In this document: positions 1-5,685 of the stretch, in pieces
How the letters are laid out: every line of letters starts with the position of its first letter
Numbering within the stretch: the stretch's first letter is position 1
NCBI GenBank assembly: GCA_017961965.1
Contig: JAGCWG010000298.1
Coordinates: 1-5,793, forward strand
Source of the DNA: Bacteroidaceae bacterium
Lineage (GTDB): Bacteria > Bacteroidota > Bacteroidia > Bacteroidales > Bacteroidaceae
Length of the DNA: 5,793 bases
Reading direction: 5' to 3'
Position numbers and translations under genes: made by a program
Notes under the pieces: generated by a model
What the model was told of the DNA's origin: nothing
Seen by the model: only the letters and a program-made list of their open reading frames with translations
Databases searched by the model: none

Positions 1-918
1 ATGGAGGTGAGCAGCCACTCTGTAGTACAGAACCGTATCGGTGGACTCCGTTTCGTGGGAGGTCTCTTTACTAATATCACACGTGACCACCTCGACTACC
101 ACAAGACATTCGAAAACTACATCAAGGCTAAGAAGCTGTTCTTCGATAATCTTCCTGCCGATGCATTTGCCATCACTAATGCTGATGACAAGAACGGTAT
201 GGTAATGGTACAGAATACTAAAGCTACTGTCAAGACATATTCCGTACAAAGTCCAGCAGACTTCAAGGCTAAGATTATCGAGTGCCACTTTGAGGGAATG
301 TACCTTGACATCAACGGTAAGGAAGTGGGAGTACAGTTCATAGGTAAGTTCAACGTAAGCAACCTCCTTGCCGTATATGGCGCAGCCGTAATGCTTGGCA
401 AGAACCCACAGGATGTGCTCGTAGCACTCAGCGCGATGAAGCCAGTAAACGGACGCTTTGAGGCACTTCGTTCTCCATCAGGATATACAGCCATCGTGGA
501 TTATGCCCACACACCTGATGCACTTGAGAATGTACTCAACGCCATCCACGGTGTGCTCAACGGCAAGGGTAAGGTCATCACCGTATGTGGTGCTGGTGGT
601 AATCGTGACAAGGGTAAGCGTCCGCTCATGGCACAGGAAGCTGCACGCCAGAGTGACAAGGTTATCCTCACAAGTGACAACCCACGCTTTGAAGAGCCAG
701 AGGACATCCTTCGCGACATGGAGGCAGGTCTCAGCGAGGAACAGAAGCAGAAGTCAATAACCATCGTTGACCGCCGACAGGCAATCAAGACAGCATGTAT
801 GCTTGCACAGCCGGGTGATGTCATCCTTATCGCAGGAAAGGGTCATGAGGATTATCAGATCATAAAAGGTGTAAAACATCACTTCGACGATAAGGAAGAA
901 GTGAGAGCTTGCTTCTAA
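1..918 (+). CDS. murE: UDP-MurNAc-L-Ala-D-Glu:meso-diaminopimelate ligase (MurE), 3' part
   Basis: This cytoplasmic Mur ligase adds meso-diaminopimelate to UDP-MurNAc-L-Ala-D-Glu using ATP, the third amino-acid step of peptidoglycan precursor synthesis. The first visible residues, MEVSSH, are the conserved internal motif of the central ATPase domain, so the ATG at base 1 is not the start; by comparison with about 480-500 residues in the family, some 175-180 residues lie upstream. Visible landmarks (window numbering) are [11 protein letters not shown] at 24-34, the probable carbamylated lysine at K44 in [13 protein letters not shown] at 150-154, DYAHTPD at 167-173, GNRDKGKRP at 200-208, DNPR at 226-229 and GKGHEDYQ at 279-286. 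In this family DNPR marks specificity for meso-diaminopimelate rather than lysine. The C-terminal domain is complete and ends at a TAA. mraY follows after 248 bases, so the two are not tightly coupled. Confidence 0.96.
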   Translation: MEVSSHSVVQNRIGGLRFVGGLFTNITRDHLDYHKTFENYIKAKKLFFDNLPADAFAITNADDKNGMVMVQNTKATVKTYSVQSPADFKAKIIECHFEGMYLDINGKEVGVQFIGKFNVSNLLAVYGAAVMLGKNPQDVLVALSAMKPVNGRFEALRSPSGYTAIVDYAHTPDALENVLNAIHGVLNGKGKVITVCGAGGNRDKGKRPLMAQEAARQSDKVILTSDNPRFEEPEDILRDMEAGLSEEQKQKSITIVDRRQAIKTACMLAQPGDVILIAGKGHEDYQIIKGVKHHFDDKEEVRACF

Positions 919-920
919 AC

Positions 921-943
921 AGCCCCCTAACCCCCGAAGGGGG
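921..943. repeat. C/G-rich hairpin just after murE
   Basis: Two bases after the murE stop comes a C-run, TAA, a second C-run, GAA, then a G-run. CCCCC at 931-935 can pair with GGGGG at 939-943 over a GAA loop; an alternative pairing joins CCCGAA (933-938) to TTCGGG (950-955). There is no U-tract, so it is not a classical intrinsic terminator, although it may help to stabilise or end the murE transcript. The core CCCTAACCC (925-933) recurs exactly after parC at 5528-5536, which suggests a dispersed intergenic repeat family of this genome. The pairing is visible; the function is inferred. Confidence 0.5.
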
Positions 944-1031
944 CAGCCATTCGGGTCTTCTCCCACAATGAAACAATACTTATTGTATAAAGACTCGGTT
1001 GTGTTTTGCTAATCGGGGTTAACATGATTAA

Positions 1032-1056
1032 GCCATCTCCCCCCAAACCAGATGGC
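1032..1056 (+). other. Stem-loop in the murE-mraY gap
   Basis: GCCATCT (1032-1038) is exactly complementary to AGATGGC (1050-1056), giving a 7-bp stem with an 11-base loop that opens with six C residues (1039-1044). The C-rich loop could in principle pair with the six G residues at 1157-1162 next to the mraY start. The stem is visible in the sequence; any regulatory role is speculation. No U-tract follows, so I do not call it a terminator. Confidence 0.4.
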
Positions 1057-1066
1057 CACCGAAAGA

Positions 1067-1101
1067 GTTGTGAATTATGAGTTGTGAGTTTTGAGTTAGT
1101 G
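1067..1101. repeat. Heptamer array A (five degenerate units)
   Basis: Five consecutive 7-base units read GTTGTGA, ATTATGA, GTTGTGA, GTTTTGA and GTTAGTG. The period of seven is maintained with no gaps, and the first and third units are identical. It is one of five such arrays in the window, each with its own unit sequence. The fourth unit supplies the TTTG of a possible mraY promoter. Confidence 0.75.
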
Positions 1102-1121
1102 TTTTACCAAACTTAACTTTT
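1090..1121 (+). promoter_or_regulatory. Possible Bacteroidales-type promoter for mraY
   Basis: TTTG at 1090-1093 is followed after 20 bases by TAACTTTT at 1114-1121, which differs from the Bacteroides -7 consensus TAnnTTTG only at the last base; 19-21 bases is the usual spacing. Transcription would begin near 1126-1130, leaving a leader of about 40 bases. Caution is needed because both elements lie in low-complexity heptamer arrays that produce such words easily. If mraY has its own start site, this is the best candidate in the gap. Confidence 0.35.
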
Positions 1122-1147
1122 TAACTTATACTTTTTAACTTTTAACT
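1113..1147. repeat. Heptamer array B (TTTAACT type, five units)
   Basis: Five 7-base units in register read TTAACTT, TTTAACT, TATACTT, TTTAACT and TTTAACT; three are identical. The array ends immediately before the CCGAAGG and G-run that precede the mraY start codon. It contains the proposed -7 element, so a change in the number of units here or in the adjacent sequence would move promoter elements or alter leader length in 7-base steps. Confidence 0.75.
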
Positions 1148-1166
1148 CCGAAGGTCGGGGGGCTAT

Positions 1167-2426
1167 ATGTTATATCATCTAAGTCAATATCTTAAGGAAC
1201 TTGATGTTCCAGGAATGGGAATGCTCGGGTATGTGTCTTTCCGCTCACTTATGACACTTATCCTTTCGCTTGTCATCTCAATGGTGGCAGGTGAGTATTT
1301 TATCAAGTATATGCGTCGTCGCAAGCATATAGAGGAAGCACGTGATGCATCCATCGACCCATACGGAGTACAGAAGAAAGGTGTGCCTTCAATGGGTGGT
1401 GTCGTCATCCTTGGAGCAGTACTCATTCCAGTTCTCCTCTTCGGAAAACTTACGAACGTGTACACCAACCTATTGCTTATCACCATCATCTGGTTCGGTC
1501 TTCTCGGATTCTTAGATGACAAGATTAAGCTTGGCGGTAACAAGGACGGTCTCTCCCCACGTTACAAGATGCTCGGACAGCTTGTGCTCGGAACAATCGT
1601 AGGTATTACCCTCTGGATGAGTCCACAGGCAGTTGTACGTGAGAACGTAACTCGAGAGATTGGTCATTCTGAGGTTGTATATCATAAGAGTGAGGCTCGT
1701 AAGTCAACAGTCACAACCGTGCCTTTCCTCAAGAACAACAATCTTGACTACAACGCTCCTTTCAACTGGATAAAGAACGGTACGACAAAGCGTGCGTGTG
1801 GATGGATTCTCTTCATCCTCGTCACTACATTTGTCATTACAGCCGTATCAAATGGTGCAAACCTCAACGACGGAATGGACGGTATGTGTGCAGGTAATTC
1901 TGCCATAATAGGTGTGGCACTCGGAATACTTGCGTATGTGTCTGGACATATCCAGTTTGCAAGTTACCTCAACGTGATGTACATTCCTGGTACGGAAGAG
2001 GTCGTTGTATTCCTGTGTGCCTTTGTGGGTGCACTCATCGGATTCCTTTGGTACAACGCCTATCCAGCCAAGGTGTTTATGGGTGATACGGGTAGTCTTG
2101 CCATCGGTGGTGTTATTGCCGTTACAGCAGTAATAATACATAAGGAGCTTCTCATCCCAATACTTTGTGGTATATTCCTTATGGAGAGTATCAGCGTCAT
2201 CCTTCAGGTATATTACGCGAAGAAGGGTAACAAGCTTGGCAAGAAGTGGAGGGTGTTCAAGCGTGCTCCATTCCACGACCACTATCGTCATAAGATGGAG
2301 CCAGACGTGAAGTACCTCATCAAGAAGCCTAATGGTCTCCTCTTTGAGTCTATGATTACTACACGCTTCTGGATTGTTACAATCATTCTTGCAGCAATCA
2401 CAATCCTGACGCTCAAGATTAGATAA
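1167..2426 (+). CDS. mraY: Phospho-N-acetylmuramoyl-pentapeptide transferase (MraY)
   Basis: This integral inner-membrane enzyme transfers phospho-MurNAc-pentapeptide from UDP to undecaprenyl phosphate, forming lipid I. At 419 residues it is about 60 longer than the 360-residue E. coli enzyme, mainly through a larger extracytoplasmic segment around residues 155-210, a length typical of Bacteroidota. Several hydrophobic segments are evident (for example about 27-45, 79-93, 99-116, 136-151, 211-228, 279-298 and 312-348). Signature motifs are KKGVPSMGG (70-78), GFLDD with D117 and D118, NGANLNDGMDGM (229-240, D235), YNAYPAKVFMGDTGS (296-310, D307) and RAPFHDHY (366-373). The last replaces the usual HHH by HDH (370-372), which from memory is normal in Bacteroidales. 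The ATG is preceded by six G residues at 1157-1162, four bases away, unusual for a group that favours A-rich leaders. murE lies upstream, but murD does not follow. Confidence 0.97.
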   Translation: MLYHLSQYLKELDVPGMGMLGYVSFRSLMTLILSLVISMVAGEYFIKYMRRRKHIEEARDASIDPYGVQKKGVPSMGGVVILGAVLIPVLLFGKLTNVYTNLLLITIIWFGLLGFLDDKIKLGGNKDGLSPRYKMLGQLVLGTIVGITLWMSPQAVVRENVTREIGHSEVVYHKSEARKSTVTTVPFLKNNNLDYNAPFNWIKNGTTKRACGWILFILVTTFVITAVSNGANLNDGMDGMCAGNSAIIGVALGILAYVSGHIQFASYLNVMYIPGTEEVVVFLCAFVGALIGFLWYNAYPAKVFMGDTGSLAIGGVIAVTAVIIHKELLIPILCGIFLMESISVILQVYYAKKGNKLGKKWRVFKRAPFHDHYRHKMEPDVKYLIKKPNGLLFESMITTRFWIVTIILAAITILTLKIR

Positions 2427-2429
2427 TAG

Positions 2430-2485
2430 TTAGTAATGAGGAATTAGTAATGAGGAATGGGCAATTACTAATGGGAAATGAATAA
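2430..2485. repeat. Heptamer array C (eight units, TnnnnAA)
   Basis: Starting three bases after the mraY stop, eight consecutive 7-base units all begin with T and end with AA: TTAGTAA, TGAGGAA, TTAGTAA, TGAGGAA, TGGGCAA, TTACTAA, TGGGAAA, TGAATAA. The first four form an exact 14-base unit present twice (2430-2443 and 2444-2457). ATTAGTAA (2443-2450) is also the inverted complement of TTACTAA plus T (2465-2472), allowing an 8-bp stem. It is the longest array in the window. The rest of this gap, up to 2555, holds only a TGACGTCA palindrome (2502-2509) and a small CATCA/TGATG hairpin (2508-2520). Confidence 0.8.
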
Positions 2486-2555
2486 TAAAAGCCTTTTCAT
2501 CTGACGTCATCAAGGTGATGATTGAATGGATGATGAGGAATAAATAAATTACAAA

Positions 2556-2589
2556 CAAAAAGGGTGTGTCGATTGACATGCCCTTTTTG
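2556..2589 (+). terminator. Strong intrinsic terminator between mraY and parC
   Basis: A 15-bp stem forms between 2556-2570 and 2575-2589 with a GATT loop. It runs C, five A, GGG, TG, TGTC on the left against GACA, TG, CCC, five T, G on the right; the two TG/TG positions are G-U wobbles and the rest are Watson-Crick pairs. The A-run on the left and T-run on the right make it look usable in both directions. It should end transcripts from mraY (about 130 bases after its stop) and insulate the parC promoter. Confidence 0.85.
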
Positions 2590-2626
2590 GTTATGGTTAT
2601 GTTTAAGATACTTACGTTCGGAAATA

Positions 2627-2645
2627 AAAATGAATAATTCATTTT
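2627..2645. promoter_or_regulatory. Inverted repeat overlapping the parC -33 element
   Basis: AAAATGAA (2627-2634) and TTCATTTT (2638-2645) are perfect 8-base inverted arms around TAA. The right arm overlaps the TTTG at 2643-2646 proposed as the -33 element of the parC promoter, a position where a bound dimeric protein would block or alter RNA polymerase access. AT-rich inverted repeats also arise by chance, and the A-rich arm may simply act as an upstream element. Confidence 0.35.
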
Positions 2646-2673
2646 GTTTTTCGCTTTCTTATTCGTAACTTCG
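2643..2673 (+). promoter_or_regulatory. Bacteroidales-type promoter for parC
   Basis: TTTG at 2643-2646 and TAACTTCG at 2666-2673 are separated by 19 bases. The second differs from the Bacteroides -7 consensus TAnnTTTG at one base, and the spacing is the canonical one. Transcription should begin at about 2679-2682, giving a leader of only about 15 bases before ATG 2696. The position directly after an intrinsic terminator supports parC as an independent transcription unit. Confidence 0.7.
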
Positions 2674-2695
2674 CACCAAATTGGTAAAATGCACT

Positions 2696-5518
2696 ATGAG
2701 CAAAAAGAAAGACGAAGAAGAATTGGAAAATGAGGGCGTTGGTGAAAACGAACGCTTGGACGAACCTGAAGAGGTGACAGATACAGAGATGAATGAGGAC
2801 GATGATGCCACTTCTGAGACTGATGCCGAGGAAGAGGATGTTGTTGTCGAGCCTGTCGTACCTGGTATGCCTCCTAAGAGTGACTATGACCCGTCAAAGA
2901 TGGGTGACAGTATCACTCATCATCTTAGCGGAATGTATCAGAACTGGTTCCTGGATTATGCAAGCTACGTAATCCTTGAGCGTGCCGTTCCTCATATCAT
3001 GGATGGACTGAAGCCTGTACAGCGTCGTATCCTTCATTCCATGAAGCGTATGGATGATGGTCGCTACAACAAGGTTGCCAACATCGTGGGTCACACCATG
3101 CAGTTCCATCCTCATGGAGATGCGAGTATCAAGGATGCCCTCGTACAGATGGGTCAGAAAGAACTGCTTATCGACCATCAGGGAAACTGGGGTAACATCC
3201 TTACGGGTGATGATGCAGCAGCAGGACGTTACATTGAGGCTCGTCTCAGTAAGTTTGCTCTCGATGTGGTGTTCAATCCTAAGACTACAGATTGGAAACT
3301 GTCTTACGACGGACGTAACAAGGAACCTATTGCTCTCCCTGTTAAGTTCCCTCTCCTTGTTGCACAGGGAGTGGAAGGTATTGCCGTAGGTCTTAGTTCC
3401 AAGATTCTTCCTCATAACTTCAACGAGATATGTGATGCAGCCGTGGATTATCTCTACGAGAAGCCTTTTGTACTCTATCCTGACTTCCTCACAGGAGGTA
3501 GCATAGACGTGTCAAAGTACAATGATGGTCAGCGTGGAGGTAGTGTCAAGATACGTGCCAAGATTGAGAAACTTGACAATAAGACTCTCGTCATTCGTGA
3601 GATTCCTTTCAGCAAGACAGCCGAGTCACTTATCGACTCTATCACCAAGGCTGTGGAGAAGGGTAAGATTAAGGCTCGTAAGATTGAGGACAATACGGCT
3701 GCCGAGGTAGAGATACTTGTTCATCTTGTACCTGGAGTGTCAAGCGACAAGCAGATTGATGCACTCTATGCCTTCACGGATTGTGAAATCAGCATCTCAC
3801 CTAACTGTTGCGTCATCGACGAGCGTATGCCTAAGTTCCTTGGCGTAAGCGACGTGGTGAAGAAGTCCGTTGACTATACAAAGTCACTCATCAAGCGTGA
3901 ACTTGAGATACGTCGTGACGAGATACTTGAGATGCTCCACTTTGCAAGTCTTGAGAAGATATTCATTGAAGAACGCATCTATAAGGGCAAGGAATTCGAG
4001 CAGGCACCAGACATGGATCATGCTATCGACTATGTTGACAAGCGACTCGAACCATTCAAGGAGCAGTTCATACGTGAGGTAACACGTGACGACATCCTTC
4101 GTCTTATGGAAATCAAGATGGCTCGCATCCTCAAGTTCAACAAGGATAAGGCTGACGAGCTTATCGCCAAATATAAGGCAGAGGTTGACAGCATCAATAA
4201 GGACCTTGCAAACCTCGTGGAGGTTACAGCCAACTGGTTCCGCTATCTCAAGGAGAAGTATGGTGCTGAGCACCCACGTCTCACGGAAATTCGCAACTTC
4301 GACACTATTCAGGCAGCGACTGTAGCTGAGGCTAACCAGAAGCTGTACATCAACCGCACGGATGGATTCATCGGTACTGGATTGAAGAAGGATGAGTTCG
4401 TATGCAACTGTTCAGATATTGATGATGTCATCCTCTTCTACCGTGACGGTACTTACAAGGTTATGAAGGTGGCTGACAAGGTATTCGTTGGCGAGACGGA
4501 GAAGTCAAAGAAAGAGAAGCGCAAGGCTGAAATCATACATGTAGCCATCTTCAAGAAGAATGACTCACGTACAATCTACAACGTGTGCTACAAGGATGGT
4601 GCGTCTGGTGTGTCATACATCAAGCGTTTCAATGTTACAGCCATGACACGTGACCGTGAGTATGATGCTACCATGGGTACTCCTAAGAGCCGTATCACTT
4701 ATTTCTCAGCCAATGCCAATGGTGAGGCGGAAATCATCAAGGTTACGCTCAAGCCATACGAGAAGATCAAAAAGCTCACATTTGACAAGGACTTCTCTGA
4801 GATAGCTATCAAGGGACGTGCCTCAAGAGGTAATCTCCTTACGAAGAACGAGATATTCCGCATTCAGCTCAAGGCTCATGGAGGCAGTACACTCGGCGGT
4901 CGTAAGGTATGGTTTGACAAGGACATCCAGCGTCTCAACTACGATGAACATGGTACATACCTCGGTGAGTTCCACAACGAGGACCAGATACTTGTGATAC
5001 TCGACAATGGAGAGTTCTACACAACAAACTTTGACATCAACAACCATTACGAGCAGAATATTGCCCGTATAGAGAAATATAATCCGCACAAGGTATGGAC
5101 AGCCGTCCTCTGGGATGCAGACAACCAGAATATGCCTTACATCAAGCGATTCCTTATGGAGTCATCGTCAAAGAAGCAGAACTATCTTGGCGACAATCCA
5201 GACAGCAAGGAGATTCTCCTTACCGACACAGTATTCCCACGCTTGCTCATCAAGTTCAACGACCCTAATGTCGCACGTGCTGACGAGGAAGTGGATGCTG
5301 AACAGTTCATTGCTGTCAAGGGCTTCAAGGCTAAGGGTAAACGACTCACTACATATCCTATCGGAAGCGTTACGGAACTTGAACCTACGCGTTTCCCAGA
5401 ACCAGAGGAGGAGTCTGAAGACTCTGCCGAGGAAGTGCAGGAGATAGTTGACCCAGATGAGGGCAAGAGCGATAGCGACATCCGCGACGAGCTTACAGGA
5501 CAGTTGAAACTGTTCTAA
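2696..5518 (+). CDS. parC: DNA topoisomerase IV subunit A (ParC), GyrA/ParC family
   Basis: This is the breakage-reunion subunit of a type IIA topoisomerase, which with ParE passes one DNA duplex through another to decatenate and relax chromosomes. ATG 2696 (940 residues, MSKKKDEEE) is preferred over the in-frame TTG at 2681, which lies at the predicted transcription start. Residues 1-52 are strongly acidic (25 Asp/Glu). The catalytic core begins near 70 with HHLSGMYQNWFLDYASYVI, then DGLKPVQRRIL (103-113), the quinolone-determining segment HPHGDASIKD (138-147), and the DNA-cleaving tyrosine Y179 after R178 in GRYIEAR. A coiled-coil region follows at roughly 400-520, and the C-terminal pinwheel domain from about 550. 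The pinwheel has GRASRGN (707-713) but no QRRGGKG GyrA box, which favours topoisomerase IV over gyrase. A second acidic stretch (902-932) precedes the TGQLKLF end. The main doubt is ParC against a GyrA paralogue. Confidence 0.92.
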   Translation: MSKKKDEEELENEGVGENERLDEPEEVTDTEMNEDDDATSETDAEEEDVVVEPVVPGMPPKSDYDPSKMGDSITHHLSGMYQNWFLDYASYVILERAVPHIMDGLKPVQRRILHSMKRMDDGRYNKVANIVGHTMQFHPHGDASIKDALVQMGQKELLIDHQGNWGNILTGDDAAAGRYIEARLSKFALDVVFNPKTTDWKLSYDGRNKEPIALPVKFPLLVAQGVEGIAVGLSSKILPHNFNEICDAAVDYLYEKPFVLYPDFLTGGSIDVSKYNDGQRGGSVKIRAKIEKLDNKTLVIREIPFSKTAESLIDSITKAVEKGKIKARKIEDNTAAEVEILVHLVPGVSSDKQIDALYAFTDCEISISPNCCVIDERMPKFLGVSDVVKKSVDYTKSLIKRELEIRRDEILEMLHFASLEKIFIEERIYKGKEFEQAPDMDHAIDYVDKRLEPFKEQFIREVTRDDILRLMEIKMARILKFNKDKADELIAKYKAEVDSINKDLANLVEVTANWFRYLKEKYGAEHPRLTEIRNFDTIQAATVAEANQKLYINRTDGFIGTGLKKDEFVCNCSDIDDVILFYRDGTYKVMKVADKVFVGETEKSKKEKRKAEIIHVAIFKKNDSRTIYNVCYKDGASGVSYIKRFNVTAMTRDREYDATMGTPKSRITYFSANANGEAEIIKVTLKPYEKIKKLTFDKDFSEIAIKGRASRGNLLTKNEIFRIQLKAHGGSTLGGRKVWFDKDIQRLNYDEHGTYLGEFHNEDQILVILDNGEFYTTNFDINNHYEQNIARIEKYNPHKVWTAVLWDADNQNMPYIKRFLMESSSKKQNYLGDNPDSKEILLTDTVFPRLLIKFNDPNVARADEEVDAEQFIAVKGFKAKGKRLTTYPIGSVTELEPTRFPEPEEESEDSAEEVQEIVDPDEGKSDSDIRDELTGQLKLF

Positions 5519-5527
5519 GAAGACCCA

Positions 5528-5559
5528 CCCTAACCCTCCCTATAGGGAGGGGATTGGGG
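5528..5559. repeat. GC-rich palindrome after parC, possible terminator
   Basis: An 18-base perfect palindrome (5534-5551, CCCTCCC, TATA, GGGAGGG) starts 16 bases after the parC stop. It can be extended outwards by CCCTAA (5528-5533) against TTGGGG (5554-5559) with GA bulged out, for a stem of about 13 bp. There is no U-tract. CCCTAACCC at 5528-5536 matches the sequence after murE exactly, so it is probably a member of a dispersed 3'-end repeat family that may protect or end transcripts. Confidence 0.55.
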
Positions 5560-5571
5560 AGTTACTCAGAA

Positions 5572-5600
5572 TGGATGTCAAATCAGGTGGATGTCAAATC
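5572..5600. repeat. 13-base direct repeat after parC
   Basis: TGGATGTCAAATC occurs exactly at 5572-5584 and again at 5588-5600, a centre-to-centre distance of 16 bases with a 3-base gap. It lies about 90-115 bases upstream of the last gene. It might be a paired protein-binding site or a simple duplication; nothing in the sequence decides between these. Confidence 0.55.
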
Positions 5601-5644
5601 TATCATTTCAAATTTATGCGTTCCGATATTATCCGGAGGCATCG

Positions 5645-5665
5645 ATTTGAAACTTGAGATTTGAG
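5645..5665. repeat. Heptamer array D (three units)
   Basis: Three 7-base units read ATTTGAA, ACTTGAG and ATTTGAG, so the period of seven seen in the other gaps is present here too, though the array is short. It lies 21-41 bases upstream of ATG 5686. A weak promoter-like word, TAATTGTG, follows at 5673-5680 but its spacing from TTTG 5646-5649 is 23 bases, so I do not call a promoter. Confidence 0.55.
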
Positions 5666-5685
5666 ATTCTTTTAATTGTGTTAGT

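Larger units (their letters stand above)
921..1164. repeat. murE-mraY gap bounded by inverted C/G-rich ends
   Basis: The left end AGCCCCCTAACC (921-932) and the reverse complement of the right end (1153-1164, AGCCCCCCGACC) agree at 10 of 12 positions, so the two edges of this gap are inverted copies of related sequence. The right copy also contains CCGAAGG (1148-1154), matching CCGAAGG of the left copy (934-940) in the same orientation. No coding sequence and no target-site duplication are seen. It could be two members of one intergenic repeat family in opposite orientation, or a small non-autonomous element; the first is more likely. Pairing of the two ends would bury the bases just before the mraY start. 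Confidence 0.4.

Noticed and set aside
1..3. ATG at base 1 as a true gene start
   Set aside because: MEVSSH is an internal motif of the MurE central domain; the N-terminal domain must lie before the window.
754..966. 70-codon minus-strand frame across the end of murE
   Set aside because: Its N-terminus is the C/G-rich intergenic repeat translated, and the rest is antisense to murE.
921..1164. MITE or other transposable element between murE and mraY
   Set aside because: The ends are inverted (10 of 12) but no target-site duplication is visible and the interior holds heptamer arrays; kept only as a repeat.
1848..2291. 147-codon antisense reading frame inside mraY
   Set aside because: Opposite conserved mraY motifs, rich in His, Thr and Tyr as expected of a shadow frame, with no supporting signals.
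2430..2485. CRISPR array
   Set aside because: Units are 7 bases with no spacers; this is a simple degenerate tandem repeat.
2681..2695. TTG start giving parC five more residues
   Set aside because: It falls at the predicted transcription start, is a rare start codon, and a good ATG lies 15 bases downstream.
2689..2733. Short out-of-frame ORF (14 codons) beginning at ATG 2689 and overlapping the parC start
   Set aside because: Its codons are only the parC N-terminus read in another frame, and nothing suggests translational coupling.
2894..3415. 173-codon antisense reading frame inside parC
   Set aside because: Lies wholly opposite the most conserved core of parC; its length is explained by the codon use of the sense gene and it has no recognisable domain.
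5528..5536. CCCTAACCC as a telomere-like repeat
   Set aside because: A single occurrence within a palindrome on a bacterial chromosome; the resemblance is coincidental.
5646..5680. Promoter for the last gene (TTTG 5646-5649 and TAATTGTG 5673-5680)
   Set aside because: The spacing of 23 bases is too long, the -7 word has a mismatch in its core, and transcription would begin at or beyond ATG 5686.
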